From: Erpobdella octoculata | Taxonomy: Eukaryota > Annelida > Clitellata > Hirudinida > Erpobdellidae | Length of the DNA stretch: 64,000 nt | Direction of reading: 5' to 3' | Assembly (NCBI GenBank): GCA_963978895.1 | Contig: OZ022238.1 | Span: 37,637,270-37,701,269 of the forward strand | Shown here: positions 44,400 through 60,720 of the stretch, piece after piece | Numbering within the stretch: the stretch's first letter is position 1 | Layout: each line of letters begins with the position of its first letter | Made by a program: the position numbers and the translations under genes | The notes under the pieces: model-generated | Database searches by the model: none | What the model was told of the DNA's origin: nothing | The model's input: the letters and a program-made list of their open reading frames with translations, nothing else

Positions 44400-45012
44400 A
44401 TATTAAAATGAATGTCTGTGAGTTTGTTGATCTGACCCTTATAGAAATCTAAACCGATGGAGCGATTCTGATGAAATTTGGCATATAGGGAAAGAAAGTT
44501 AAGAAGGTTTGGACTCCTTACTCCGATCCCCCGGCTCAGGGGGGCAAAAAAACCTTTCTGGCCAAAATGTGCCTATGTACGACCATCAGAAATAATTGCG
44601 TAATAAAATTCAAATTTAGTTTAAGTAACAACGTTTGAAGGCTTCAAGCAACTTTTAGCCAGTTTTTGCAAATCTATTTTACGTTTTATGGGCTAAAAGA
44701 AGTTTGGAAAGAATGGAAAAGAGAAAATGAGCGTGAGCAGGAACGGGAGAGCATGTGTGACCGGGAACGGGAGAGCAAGCGTGAGCGGGAACGAGAAAGC
44801 GACCGGGAACGGGAAAGCGACCGGGAACGGGAAAGCGACCGGGAACGGGAAAGCGACCGGGAACGGGAAAGCGACCGGGAACGGGAAAGCGACCGGGAAC
44901 GCGGAAAGCGACTGGAAGCAAGAAAGCAAGCGGGGAAGGAAACGGGAGCAAAAGAGAAAATCGATAACAAAACTTCTGAAAACCCCGAGCAACGCCGGGT
45001 AACCCCGCTAGT
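44400..45012 (+). mobile_element. Minisatellite Helentron variant 2 (copy f)
   Basis: 5' part: AATGAATGTCTGTGAGTTTG, AACCGATGGAGCGATTCTGA, TGAAATTTGGCATATAGG. Middle: unique block CCTATGTACGACCATCAGAA. Then ten or so GGGAACGGGAAAGCGACC units. It ends at GAGCAACGCCGGGTAACCCC and GCTAGT. Copy g at 55798-56312 is collinear. The GATxxxGATGAAATTTGG head and hairpin-CTAGT tail identify a Helentron/HINE-type element. Confidence 0.82.
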
Positions 45013-45290
45013 ATATATATATCTATATATATAAAAGAACATGTCCTGACTGACTGACTGACTGAATGAATGAATGACTGACTGACTGATGACTGACTGA
45101 TAATCAACGCCGAGCTCAAACGCCTCATCCTAGGAACGTGAAATTTGGAACTTATATTACTTTTATAGCGCAAACATCCGCTAAGAAAGGATTTTTGAAA
45201 ATTTTGCTCCTGAGGGGAAAAAACTGGAAAACAAACTTTTTTCTAAAACAATGTATATCTCGAAAACCAAAAATGAGGAGATTTTGAAAT

Positions 45291-46268
45291 CTATATATAT
45301 AAAAGAACATGTCCTGACTGACTGACTGACTGATGACTGACTGATAATCAACGCCGAGCTCAAACGCCTCATCCTAGGAACGTGAAATTTGGAACTTATA
45401 TTACTTTTATAGTGTAAAAATCCGCTAAGAAAGGATTTTTGAAAATTTTGCTCCTGAGGGGAAAAAACTGGAAAACAAACTTTTTTCTAAAACAATGTAT
45501 ATCTCGAAAACCAAAAATGAGGAGATTTTGAAATTTGGTATATAGATTCTTTTTGAAAAATAAAAAGATACGTGTTTCACCATTTTTTGAAAATTCGGTT
45601 TCCCGGACCTCAAATGTGGGTTGGAAAATTGGGTTATTTGGTTTTTAAAGTAGCTTCTACTCAAAAACTGTTAATGCTACAGGAGTAAAAATTAGTATTT
45701 AGTTTCTACTCCAAAAATAATGAAATACGTGTTTTAGCATTTTTTGAAAATTTGGTTTCCAGGACTTCAAATGTGGGGTGGAAAATAGGGCTAATTGTCT
45801 TTTATAGTAACTGCTACTCAATAACAGTAAATACCACAGATGTAAAAATTATTATTTAGTTTCTTTTCTAAAAATAAAGATATACGTGTTTCACCATTTT
45901 TTACAAATTTGGTTTCCCGGACCTCAAATGTGGGATGGAAAATAATGTTATTTGGTTTTTAAAGTAACTGCTACTCAACAACTGTAATTGCCACAGATGT
46001 AAAAATTAATACTTAGTATCTACTCAAAAAAAAAAGATATACGTGTTTCATCATTTTTTGGGTTATTTGGTTTTTAAAGTAGCTGCTACTCAAAAACTGT
46101 TAATGCTACAGAAGTAAAAATTAGTATTTAGTTTCTACTCCAAAAATAATGAAATACGTGTTTTAGCATTTTTTGAAAAATTTGGTTTCCAGGACCTCAA
46201 ATGTAAGGTGCAAAATAGAGTTATTTGATTTTAAAAATTACTGCTACTCAAAAACTGTAAGTGGTAAT
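45291..46268 (+). mobile_element. Helentron family B, nested copy B3 (3' truncated)
   Basis: Starts CTATATATATAAAAGAACAT with a short (CTGA)n, follows the family body to AAAACTGTAAGTGGTA at 46266, then meets a short (TA)n and the next copy. The GGGCC-rich 3' part is missing. Confidence 0.75.
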
Positions 46269-46289
46269 ATATATATATATATATCTATA

Positions 46290-47764
46290 TATATATAAAA
46301 GAACATGTCCTGACTGACTGACTGACTGACTGACTGACTGACTGATAATCAACGCCGAGCTCACACGCCTCATCCTAGGAACGTGAAATTTGGAACTTAT
46401 ATTACTTTTATAGCGTAAACATCAGCTAAGAAAGGATTTTTGAAAATTTTGCTCCTGAGGGGAAAAACTGGAAAACAAACTTTTTTCTAAAACAATGTAT
46501 ATCTCGAAAACCAAAAATGAGGAAATTTTGAAATTTGGTATATGGATTTTTCTTAAAAAATAAAAAGATACGTGTTTCACCATTTTTTGAAAATTCGGTT
46601 TCCCGGACCTCAAATGTTGGTTGGAAAATTGGGTTATTTCGTTTCTAAAGTAGCTGCTACTCAAAAACTGTGAATGCTACAGGAGTAAAAATTAGTATTT
46701 TGTTTCTACTCCCAAAATAATGAAATAGGTGTTTTAGCATTTTCTGAAAATTTGGTTTCCAGGACTTCAAATGTGGGGTGGAAAATAGGGTTATTTGTTT
46801 TTCAAACTAACTGCTACTCAAAAACTGTAAATACCACAGATGTAAAAATTAGTATTTAGTTTCTATTCTAAAAATAAAGATATACGTGTTTTACCATTTT
46901 TTTTAAATTTGGTTTCCAGGACCTCAAATGTGGGATGGAAAATAATGTTATTTGGTTTTTAATGTAACTGCTACTCGAAAACTGTAGATGCTGCAGGAGT
47001 AAAAATTAGTATTTGGTTTCTACTCCAGAAATAATGATATACGTGTTTTACCATTTTTTGAAAATTTGGTTTCCAGGACTTCAAATATGGGGTGGAAAAT
47101 AGGATTACTTGGTTTTTAAAGTAACTGCTACTCAAAAACTGTAAATGCTACAAAAGTAAAATTAGTATTTAGTTTCTACTCTAAAAATAATGATATACGT
47201 GTTTCACCATTTTTTGAAAATTTGGTTTCCAGGACATCAAATGTGAAGTGGAAAAAGGGTTATTTGATTTTAAAATAACTGCTACTCAAAAACTGTAAGT
47301 GCTACAGATGTGAAAATTGGTATTTTGAGGTTTTGTGCCGGTCAAAAGTAGATGAGTTCAGTTTATCACCGGACGGACGGGCCAAGCCGTTATTTTAGTG
47401 TCTTCATAAGGCCCTGCCTAAACCTTAAATCAAGGTGGGACGGGCCGAGATTTTTAACCAAGTATATAAACATTTGAGTGATTTTAGGGTGTTCAGACGG
47501 GCCGGGCTAAACCTGAAGTCAAGGTGAGACGGGCCGAAGTTTTTCATCAAGTATATAGAACTTCTAGGCCTGTAAAAACGGGCCGGGCCCATATTAGACG
47601 GGCCGTGCCGGGCCAGGATATTCGGTTTTTGAAACGGGCTGGGCCAAGTTGTTGACGGGCCGAGCCGAGACCTAAAAAATTGATCCGTGCAGTACTCTAC
47701 TATATATGCACGGTTCTTATTCTCTAATTTCATGCGAGCGAAGCCGCTACGGGCACTGCTAGTT
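46290..47764 (+). mobile_element. Helentron family B, nested copy B4 (complete)
   Basis: Complete from CTATATATATATAAAAGAAC to the AGCGAAGCCGCT hairpin and CACTGCTAGT at 47764, about 1.48 kb, collinear with B1 (29655-31100). Confidence 0.82.
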
Positions 47765-49099
47765 TGGTATATAGATTCTTTTTGAAAAATAAAAAGATAC
47801 ATGTTTCACCATTTTTTGAAAATTCGGTTTCCCGGACCTCAAATGTGGGTTGGAAAATTGGGTTATTTGGTTTTTAAAGTAGCTTCTACTCAAAAACTGT
47901 TAATGCTACAGGAGTAAAAATTAATATTTAGTTTCTACTCCAAAAATAATGAAATACGTGTTTTAGCATTTTTTGAAAATTTGGTTTCCAGGACTTCAAA
48001 TGTGGGGTGGAATATAGGGCTAATTGTCTTTTATAGTAACTGCTACTCAAAAACAGTAAATACCACAGATGTAAAAATTATTATTTAGTTTCTTTTTTAA
48101 AAATAAAGATATACGTGTTTCACCATTTTTTACAAATTTGGTTTCCCGGACCTCAAATGTGGGTTGGAAAATTGGGTTATTTGGTTTTTAAAGTAGCTTC
48201 TACTCAAAAACTGTTAATGCTACAAAAGTAAAAATTAGTATTTAGTTTCTACTCTAAAAATAATGATATACGGGTTTCACAATTTTTTGAAAATTTTGTT
48301 TCCAGGACTTCATACGTGAGGTGGAAAATAGGGTTATTTGGTTTTTAAAGTAGCTGCTACTCAACAACTGTAATTGCCACAGATGTAAAAATTAATACTT
48401 AGTATCTACTCAAAAAAAAAAAGATATACGTGTTTCATCATTTTTTGGGTTATTTGGTTTTTAAAGTAGCTGCTACTCAAAAACTGTTAATGCTACAGAA
48501 GTAAAAATTAGTATTTAGTTTCTACTCCAAAAATAATGAAATACGTGTTTTAGCATTTTTTGAAAATTTGGTTTCCAGGACCTCAAATGTGGGGTGGAAA
48601 TAAGGGTTATTTGATTTCAAAATAACTGCTACTCAATAACTGTAAGTGCTACAAATGTAAAAATTAGTACTTTGAAGTTTTGTGCCGGTTAAAAACAGCT
48701 AAGTCCAGTTTATCATCGGCCGGGCCAAGCCGTTATTTTAGAGTCTTCACACAGGCCAGGCCAAACCTTAAATCAAAGTGGGACGGGCCGAGGTTTTTCA
48801 CAAAGTATATAGATATTTTAGTGATTTTAGGGTCTTCAGTTTGGCCGGGCCAAACCTGAGGTCAAGGTGGGACGGGCCGAAGTTTTTCATCAAATATATA
48901 GAACTTCTAGGCCTGTAAAAATGGGCCGGGCTTAATTCAGACGGGCTGTGCCGGGCCAGGAGTTGGGTTTTTAAAACGGGCTGGGCTAATTTGTCGACGG
49001 GCCGAGCCGAGACTTAAAAAAATGATCTCTACTATGGATGCACGGTTCAAAATCTCTAATTTCATGCGAGCGAAGCCGCTACGGGCACTGCTAGTATAT

Positions 49100-49162
49100 A
49101 TATATAAATGAATGTTTGTATGTATGTATGTATGTATGTATGTATGTATGTATGTATGTATG

Positions 49163-49196
<34 letters not shown>

Positions 49197-49517
49197 TGTA
49201 TGTATGTATGTATGTATGTATGTATGTATGTATGCATGTATGTATGTATGTATGTATGTATGTATGTATGTATGTATGTATGTATGTATGTATGTATGTA
49301 TGTATGTATGTATGTATGTATGCATGTATGTATGTATGTATGTAAGTAGAATCGGATCTAGGGGGGGGGGGAACTGAGAGCGAAAAAATGAGCGGGAAAG
49401 CGACAGGGAACGGATAACAACCGGGAGCGGGAGCGCAAGCGGGAAGGAAACGGGAGCGAAAAAGAAACGCATTAGGTAAACTTTTAAAAACCCCGGGCAA
49501 CGCCGGGTGACCTGCTA
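49100..49517 (+). mobile_element. Helentron-like element containing a (TATG)n array
   Basis: The 5' end TATATATATAAATGAATGTT runs straight into (TATG)n (49120-49344). This is followed by a short minisatellite remnant (GAGCGGGAAAGCGACAGGG) and the 3' end AACGCCGGGTGACCTGCTAGT at 49517. So the tetranucleotide array lies between the proper 5' and 3' ends of one element. Confidence 0.7.
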
Positions 49518-50138
49518 GTATATATATATATATATATATATTAGGGATGTCACGGGTAGTACTTTTTGGAGTTTTCGGGTTCGGGTTCGGGTTTGTGAAA
49601 CTAGAGTTTTCGGGTTCGGGTTCGGGTTCGGGTTTGTGAAACTAGAGTTTTCGGGTTCGGGTTCGAGTTCGGGTTTGTAAAACTCGAGTTTTCGGGTTCG
49701 GGTTCGGGTTTGTGAAACTCAGGTTTTCGGGTTCGGGTTCGGGTTCGGGTTTGTAGTTTTCAAAAAACCGGGTTCGGGTTCGGGTTCGGGTACTGGCTTA
49801 TGGTTTCAAATTCCTGGATTGATTTTAAATTTAGTGTATATACATATACAAACGAGAGCAATCAATTCATCCATTGGACATTACACGTATTGAATAAACT
49901 CTAACAAGTTATTTTTTTAGCTTTCCAAATAATGTGATTTCTTTGGCCGAAGGAGGCTTAATTGTTTTAGTTCGTTCGTGGCTCGGTCCGGCCAGATAAT
50001 CAGGCGGATTAGTGGTCTAGCTTACACACTCACCAATAAAATGACCTATTTGTGTTATTTGTTACGCAAAGGTGATAATACAAAACTTGTATGGCTTGCG
50101 ATTACCTCTTAAATTATTCTGATTTATTAATTTTTTTC

Positions 50139-51060
50139 GCGGCTCGGTCCGGTCGGCGTATTTACAATCACTGTATGAGCACAGGACGGACCGATAATTA
50201 TTCATGTTTACGCTTTTTCTTGCACTGTGATTGGCTGAAAACATTGACGCGAATGTGCCACATGCTAGTCGCACAGTAGTGGACTAATTTAAATAATTAA
50301 ATTGTGTTACTTGTAACATAACATTTGGTTTTTTTAAACTTTACTTGTAAAATAACAACTTTGCATTTTATGATTTTACTTGTAGCAATGTTTTCTGGAT
50401 AACTTTCATGAAATAAAATTATATACTCTAACTTTGAAACCAATTTAACTAAAAAAAAACCAGTCGATAAATAATGAATTTGCATCAACAACGTGATATT
50501 AGTGTATTGTTATATCTCAACTTTGATTGTTCTTAGCCAAAGCATGAAATTGTTTTTTTGTTAATTTTAGTGGGATTTAACAGCGCTATTAACTTCACGA
50601 GTTGCAGGAAAGAATCTGTTGAACGACTCGTGTATGAATTGAATAAAAAAGAGTTGATACAAATTTAGAATTCAACGGGCTCCATCGAGATCTGACAAAA
50701 TTATTCTCAAAGCAATTGTAAGGCAGTGACTGGGAATCGAACCGTGATGCTCTCACATTCAAGGCTAACACCCGAGCAACTCAGCCAACCTAGAACTTGG
50801 ATGTACTTAGCAATTGGATCTAGTTATGACTGTATGTACTGAAACATTTTAAGATAATTTATTTTAGAATTTTTTTTCTAAACTTTTCTTAAACAAATTA
50901 TATTTTTAATTGAACAACATTGAAAGTAAACTTCTAATAAATATCAAAAATCCCGTCAATGTTTTCAGCCAATCACAACGCAAGAAAGAGCGTAAACATG
51001 AATAATTATCGGGTCCGTCCTGTGCTCATACAGGGATTGTAAATACGCGTCCGGTCGGGT
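50139..51060. repeat. Internal inverted repeat in the hAT element
   Basis: GTATTTACAATCACTGTATG and ACGCTTTTTCTTGCACTGTG at 50157-50230 reappear inverted at 50960-51045 (CACAACGCAAGAAAGAGCGT, CATACAGGGATTGTAAATAC). The arms are about 110 bp; the ~700-bp loop holds the SINE-like sequence. Confidence 0.8.
50706..50785 (-). ncRNA. tRNA-derived SINE head with Pol III A and B boxes
   Basis: On the minus strand: GTTGGCTGAGTTGCTCGG (A-box type TGGCTGAGTTGC), GTGTTAGCCTTGAATG, then GGTTCGATTCCCAGTC (perfect B box). D and T arms are recognisable, but the anticodon arm does not pair, so it is not a functional tRNA. The GTTAGCCTTG link is typical of invertebrate tRNA-derived SINEs. The SINE tail was not delimited. 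Confidence 0.7.
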
Positions 51061-51779
51061 AATCAGGCGGATTAGTGTTCTAGCTTACACATTTGCCAAT
51101 AAAATGACTGTGACGCATAGATCATTTATAGACTTTGCCAGTTAAAGTTTATATTATGCAAGATTATCTTTATAACAAAGGGTCTTTGTTATATCAGAAA
51201 AACTTTGAGTATACGAATGAATAAATATAAGATTATATAACTGAAGTAAAAAGTTTAGAGTCATGGCTATCCGCGATTTCTTCGACCAAAGAAGGCTTAA
51301 TTATTTTAGTTCGTTCGCGGCTCGGTCCGCCTGATAATCAAACGGATTAGTGGTTTAGCTAAGCACACAATCACTAATAAATCGGTTCCTAATACTATTT
51401 CATTTTTAACAAACTAGAAAAGTTATGAAAACTCTGTTTGTGTTGCTATTTTTAAAACTGGAATAAATATTTATTTACTAAAAAAATTTATTTGTTCACA
51501 ACTCCGAGTTCGGGTATTAGGCTTATGAATTTTCGGGTTCGGGTTCGAGTTCGGGTATCAAGTTTTCACATTTTCGGGTTCGAGTTCGGGTTCGGGTATC
51601 AAGTTTTCTCATTTTCGGGTTCGGGTTCGGGTTCGGGTATCAAGTTTTCACATTTTCGGGTTCGGGTTCGGGTTCGGGTATCAAATTTTCACACTTTCGG
51701 GTTCGAGTTCGGGTTCGGGTATCAGAAAAAGACCGGGTAGTACCGAACTCGGGTTCGGGTTCGGGTACCCGTGACATCC

Positions 51780-51885
<106 letters not shown>

Positions 51886-51984
51886 TGGTTTTATATTTTT
51901 ATCATTGCTTATTATCGTTTGAAAAGAAGCTCAGTAGACAGTATAATTAAAATTTTGATAACTTGAACTATTGCAACTTAAAAA

Positions 51985-52656
<672 letters not shown>

Positions 52657-52743
52657 ATATATATATGTATGTGCGTATGTATGTGTGTATGTATGTATGT
52701 GTATGTGCATGTATGTGTGTCTGTGTGTTTGTTTATGTATGTA
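52657..52743. repeat. TG/TATG-rich low-complexity tract
   Basis: Mixed GTATGT and TGTGTG repeats, decayed microsatellite. Confidence 0.85.
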
Positions 52744-53029
52744 CTAGCGGAGATACCCGGCGTTGCCCAGGTTTTTTAGAGGTTTTTCTAATGTTTGTCT
52801 CTTTCTCTCCCATTTCCTTTCCCACCTGCTTTCCCACTCCTGTTCGCTTTCCCGTTTTTGGTCGTTTTCCCGCTGCCGGTCGCTTTCCCGCTCCCGGTCG
52901 CTGTCCCGTTCCCGCTCACGTTTGCTCTCCCATTCCCGCTCACGCTTGCTTTTCCGTTCCCGCTCGCTGTCCGTTCCGGGTCGCTTTCCCGTTTCTATAA
53001 TAGACAAACTAACCCACAAACATTCATAT
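52744..53029 (-). mobile_element. Minisatellite Helentron (copy c)
   Basis: ACTAGCGGAGATACCCGGCG at the left, five or six 18-bp-type units, and TAGACAAACTAACCCACAAAC at the right end. Reverse orientation; shorter array than copy a. Confidence 0.8.
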
Positions 53030-53032
53030 ATA

Positions 53033-53553
53033 TATATAGTCTTAGCAAATTTATTTTACGTTTTATAGGCTAACAGAAGTTATGAAAGAATTTAAAAGAG
53101 AAAATGAGCGTGAACGGGAACGGGAGAGCAACCGTGACCGGGAATGGGAGAGCAAGCATGACCGGGAACGGGAAAGCAAGCGTGAGCGGGAACGGGAAAG
53201 CGACCGGGAACGGGAAAGCGACCGGAAACGGGAAATCGACCGGGAACGGGAAAGCGACCGGGAACGGGAAAGCGACCGGGAACGGGAAAGCGACCGGGAA
53301 CGCGGAAAGCGACCGGGACCGCGGAAAGCGACTGGAATCGGGAGAGCAAGCTTAGAAGGAAACGCGAGCAAGAGAGAAAATCGATAACAAAACTTCTGAG
53401 CGGGAAAGCGACCGGGAGCTGGAAAACGACCGAGAGCGGAAAAGCGACCGGGAACGCTACGAAAACGGGAAAGTGGAGAAGGAAACGGGAGCGAGAGAGA
53501 CAAACATTAGAAAAACCTCTAAAAACCCCGGGCAACGCCGGGTAACCCCGCTA
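53033..53553 (+). mobile_element. Chimeric minisatellite Helentron (copies h and e)
   Basis: Starts inside variant 2 (TTTTACGTTTTATAGGCTAA, GAAGTTATGAAAGAATTTAA) with ten minisatellite units and the variant 2 link AAAATCGATAACAAAACTTC. It then switches to a variant 1 tail (GACAAACATTAGAAAAACCT) and ends GGGTAACCCCGCTAGT at 53553. A junction of two subfamilies. Confidence 0.7.
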
Positions 53554-54363
<810 letters not shown>

Positions 54364-54372
54364 ATATATATA

Positions 54373-54877
<505 letters not shown>

Positions 54878-54960
<83 letters not shown>
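54878..54960. repeat. (TA)n microsatellite
   Basis: TA repeat. Confidence 0.95.
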
Positions 54961-55556
<596 letters not shown>

Positions 55557-55791
55557 ACTAGCGGAGATACCCGGCGTTGCCCGGGTTTTTAGAGGTTTTT
55601 CAAATGTTTGTGTCTTTCCCTCCGTTTCCTTTCCCACTTGCTTTCCCGCTCCTGCTCGCATTCCCGTTTTCGGTCACTTTCCCGCTCCCGGTCGCTTTCC
55701 CTCTCCCGGTCGTTTTCCCGCTCGCTGTCCGTTCCCGGTCGCTTTTCCGTTTCTATAAGAGACAAACTAACCCACAAACATTCATCTATAT
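55557..55791 (-). mobile_element. Minisatellite Helentron (copy d)
   Basis: ACTAGCGGAGATACCCGGCG at the left, four to five CCCGGTCGCTTTCCC-type units, GACAAACTAACCCACAAACA at the right. The shortest array of the four variant 1 copies. Confidence 0.8.
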
Positions 55792-55797
55792 ATATAT

Positions 55798-56312
55798 ATT
55801 AAAATGAATGTCTGTGAGTTTGTTGATCTGACTCTTATAGAAATCTAAACCGATGGAGCGATTCTGATGAAATTTGGCATATAGGGAAAGAAAGTTAAGA
55901 AGGTTTGGACTCCCTACTCCAATCCACCACCGGCTCAGGGGGGCAAAAAAATCTTTCTGGCCATAATATGCCTATGTACGACCATCAGAAATAATTGCGT
56001 AATAAAATTCAAATTTAGTTTAAGTAACAACGTTTGAAAGTTTCAAGCAGCTTTTAGCCAGTTTTAGCAAATCTATTTTACGTTTTATGGGCTAAAAGAA
56101 GTTAGGAAAAAATGGAAAAGATAAAATTGGCGTGAGCGGGAACGGGAGAGCATGTGTGACCGGGAACGGGAGAGCAAACGTGAGCGGGAACGGGAAAGCA
56201 ACCGGGAACGCGGAAAGCGACTGGAAGCGAGAAAGCAAGCGGGGAAGGAAACGGGAGCAAGAGAGAAAATCGATAACAAAACTTCTGAAAACCCCGACCA
56301 ACGCCGGGTAAC
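55798..56312 (+). mobile_element. Minisatellite Helentron variant 2 (copy g)
   Basis: Collinear with 44400-45012 from TTAAAATGAATGTCTGTGAG to GGGTAACCCCGCTAGT, but with about three minisatellite units instead of ten. It lies head-to-head with the reverse copy d, as copies b and f do at 44056-45012. Confidence 0.82.
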
Positions 56313-56340
56313 CCCGCTAGTATATATATATATATATATA

Positions 56341-56516
56341 TAAATGAATGTTTGTATGTATGTATGTATGTATGTATGTATGTATGTATGTATGTATGTA
56401 TGTATGTATGTATGTATGTATGTATGTATGTATGTATGTATGTATGTATGTATGTATGTATGTATGTATGTATGTATGTATGTATGTATGAATGTTTTGG
56501 TCTACAAGCCTGATAC

Positions 56517-56547
<31 letters not shown>

Positions 56548-56598
56548 TGTATGTATGTATGTATGTATGTATGTATGTATGTATGTATGTGTGTGTTT
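56341..56598. repeat. (TATG)n array starting at a Helentron 5' end
   Basis: TAAATGAATGTTTGTATGTA begins the array, which runs to 56485, is interrupted by AATGTTTTGGTCTACAAGCC at 56489-56515, and continues to 56598. The right edge meets the 3' end of the LINE at 56599. Confidence 0.9.
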
Positions 56599-58853
<2,255 letters not shown>

Positions 58854-58953
58854 CTGGTTCTATATTTTTATCATTGCTTATTATCGTTTGAAAAGAAGCT
58901 CAGTAGACAGTATAATTAAAATTTTGATAACTTGAACAATTGCAACTTAAAAA

Positions 58954-60720
58954 ATGAATAATCGCATAAATCAACTGCTCTCGTTAAAACTTTTATGTAC
59001 GGATTTTGCCTTATTTAACTTTAAAGAAATATTTCTCGACCCTGTATCTGATGAATATGATTCTGATTCTGAATCTGAATCTGAATTTGATTCTGAATCT
59101 GAATCCAAACTTGAATTTGATTTTAAATCAAAAAATGAATTTGCGTTTGGATGCCTTAATTTCAAGGTTAAAGATTCTGTAAAACTTTCATCGCCTGTTT
59201 TTGAAGAAATAATTTCAAGAGGTCAAAAATTTGGAATGGAACTACATCCCAAATTTATAATTCCATTTTTTCTTAAATTCCACTGTTATTCTAAAATAAT
59301 ACTAAGAGACGTTGATATGGGCAAATTTTATCCGTCTTTAAAAACCATTATGGAAAGAGGAAATTTTACTCTTATATCATTTACAAAAAGTTCATTTAAA
59401 GGTGCGTCGACAAAATTGTATCGCGATTTTTACAGAAATCCAACTTGGTCTCATAATTTGAAAGATTTAGAATTACATGTGGATTGTTCAGATATTATAA
59501 AACATTACACAAATAACTTGGAAACAGTGTCTACGTGGTTATGTCCTAATTTAGTTCGTCTTTCTTTGGGTTGTAATAGACGAACAGTTATCCTTACCGA
59601 ATATAATATAATTGATATTCTAAAAATTGAGTTTCCTTGTGAAAATTTAAATATTTTGAATATTTCTGGTTGCAGACATGCATGGAATACCATAAGCAAA
59701 TTTTCCGGTTTTGTTAATCTTGCAAAACTGTCTATACGTACATCTGTTGAGGAATCATTAGAAAAACTGGTTGATTCAATATCATGTCTTTTTAATTTAA
59801 CGTGTCTTGATATGAGTGAAAACATATGTTTTGAAAATATTACTAACGCTAATCTACAATTGATATACAAAATGATAGATAAACTACCAAAATTAGTTTA
59901 TTTAGATATAAGTAATACTTTTATAAGGGAGTTTGAAAAACATCTAGCGTGGACGCACACAAACAATTTTAAGTATTTAGGATTGCGCTTTTTGGATTAC
60001 CGATTAAACGAATTTGAACTTTGCTTAAGCCGAAGCTTTGAAAATGTAAGTAATTATTCCACCCTTAATGGAATTGTGCTATCAATAAAACACATTCCGC
60101 ACGGTTATACGTTAGTGGTATGTATTGACAATTTGTTTGATCTGGCCGATCTGGCAAAAAAAGAACAATGTCATTCAAGTATTAAAAATATCATTTCAAT
60201 TTTTACTGAAATCACGTATCTATTTTTATATTATTACACTCCCATATATGACGTGGAAATTTTACGATCAATTGTGTTCATGTATTGTGAATTATCCAAA
60301 ATAAGCAGAGAAAGTTGGATGCTCAAAAAATTGATTAAAATAATATTGAATTCTAGACATATTCATTTGTTGATAGTCACGCTGACTGATTGTGTGTTTC
60401 ATTCAAATGATTTGCTATGGAAAGAGTTATTTTCACCAGATCACAACTGGATCTCAACTATCTTATCCTTCGAGAAAATTTGCCGTCGTTTCGAATTTTA
60501 TTGGGTCGAGTATTTCATATTAGCATATGAAAAATATTACAAATTGACACAACGTATTCTCCCAGATGCTACTAAAATCCTGGAATTTATTCAATCAACA
60601 AAATCAACTGATCAAAACCTTGTAAACACTTTTTTAAAAAGACACGAACAACTGCAAAACGGAAATGGTACTCGTTATGAACCACCATCTATTTATCCAT
60701 GGAATTTTTTTTCTATATAA
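58954..60720 (+). CDS. Intronless LRR-like protein, possibly ZYG11/ZER1-related
   Basis: 588 residues, uninterrupted. No signal peptide or membrane helix is evident. Residues 33-52 are almost only Ser, Asp and Glu. From about 165 there are irregular leucine-rich repeats: NLKDLELHV, NLVRLSLGC (199), NLNILNISGC (231), NLAKLSIRT (255), NLTCLDMSEN (281), KLVYLDISNT (313). The second half (350-560) is helical and Leu/Ile-rich, armadillo-like. This LRR-then-helical order and LVxLDIS pattern resemble ZYG11/ZER1 substrate receptors of CUL2 ubiquitin ligases, but no VHL-box was confirmed. Codon use is AT-rich. Lack of introns suggests a retrocopy or a gene carried by a mobile element. The stop lies ~30 bp before a truncated LTR whose AATAAA could provide the 3' end. 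Confidence 0.55.
   Translation: MNNRINQLLSLKLLCTDFALFNFKEIFLDPVSDEYDSDSESESEFDSESESKLEFDFKSKNEFAFGCLNFKVKDSVKLSSPVFEEIISRGQKFGMELHPKFIIPFFLKFHCYSKIILRDVDMGKFYPSLKTIMERGNFTLISFTKSSFKGASTKLYRDFYRNPTWSHNLKDLELHVDCSDIIKHYTNNLETVSTWLCPNLVRLSLGCNRRTVILTEYNIIDILKIEFPCENLNILNISGCRHAWNTISKFSGFVNLAKLSIRTSVEESLEKLVDSISCLFNLTCLDMSENICFENITNANLQLIYKMIDKLPKLVYLDISNTFIREFEKHLAWTHTNNFKYLGLRFLDYRLNEFELCLSRSFENVSNYSTLNGIVLSIKHIPHGYTLVVCIDNLFDLADLAKKEQCHSSIKNIISIFTEITYLFLYYYTPIYDVEILRSIVFMYCELSKISRESWMLKKLIKIILNSRHIHLLIVTLTDCVFHSNDLLWKELFSPDHNWISTILSFEKICRRFEFYWVEYFILAYEKYYKLTQRILPDATKILEFIQSTKSTDQNLVNTFLKRHEQLQNGNGTRYEPPSIYPWNFFSI

Larger units (their letters stand above)
45020..49095 (+). mobile_element. Helentron family B, outer copy B2 with nested copies
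   Basis: The 5' part is 45020-45290 and breaks off at GAGATTTTGAAAT. The sequence that should follow (TTGGTATATAGATTCTTTTT) resumes at 47765 and runs to a complete 3' end GCCGCTACGGGCACTGCTAGT near 49095. The 2.47 kb between (45291-47764) is other family B DNA inserted between A and T, as Helitrons do. Confidence 0.8.

Noticed and set aside
49108..49377. Three overlapping (MYVC)n frames
   Set aside because: Direct product of the (TATG)n array.
50706..50785. Functional tRNA gene
   Set aside because: The A and B boxes are good but the anticodon stem does not pair and the D-loop is too long, so a SINE head is more likely.
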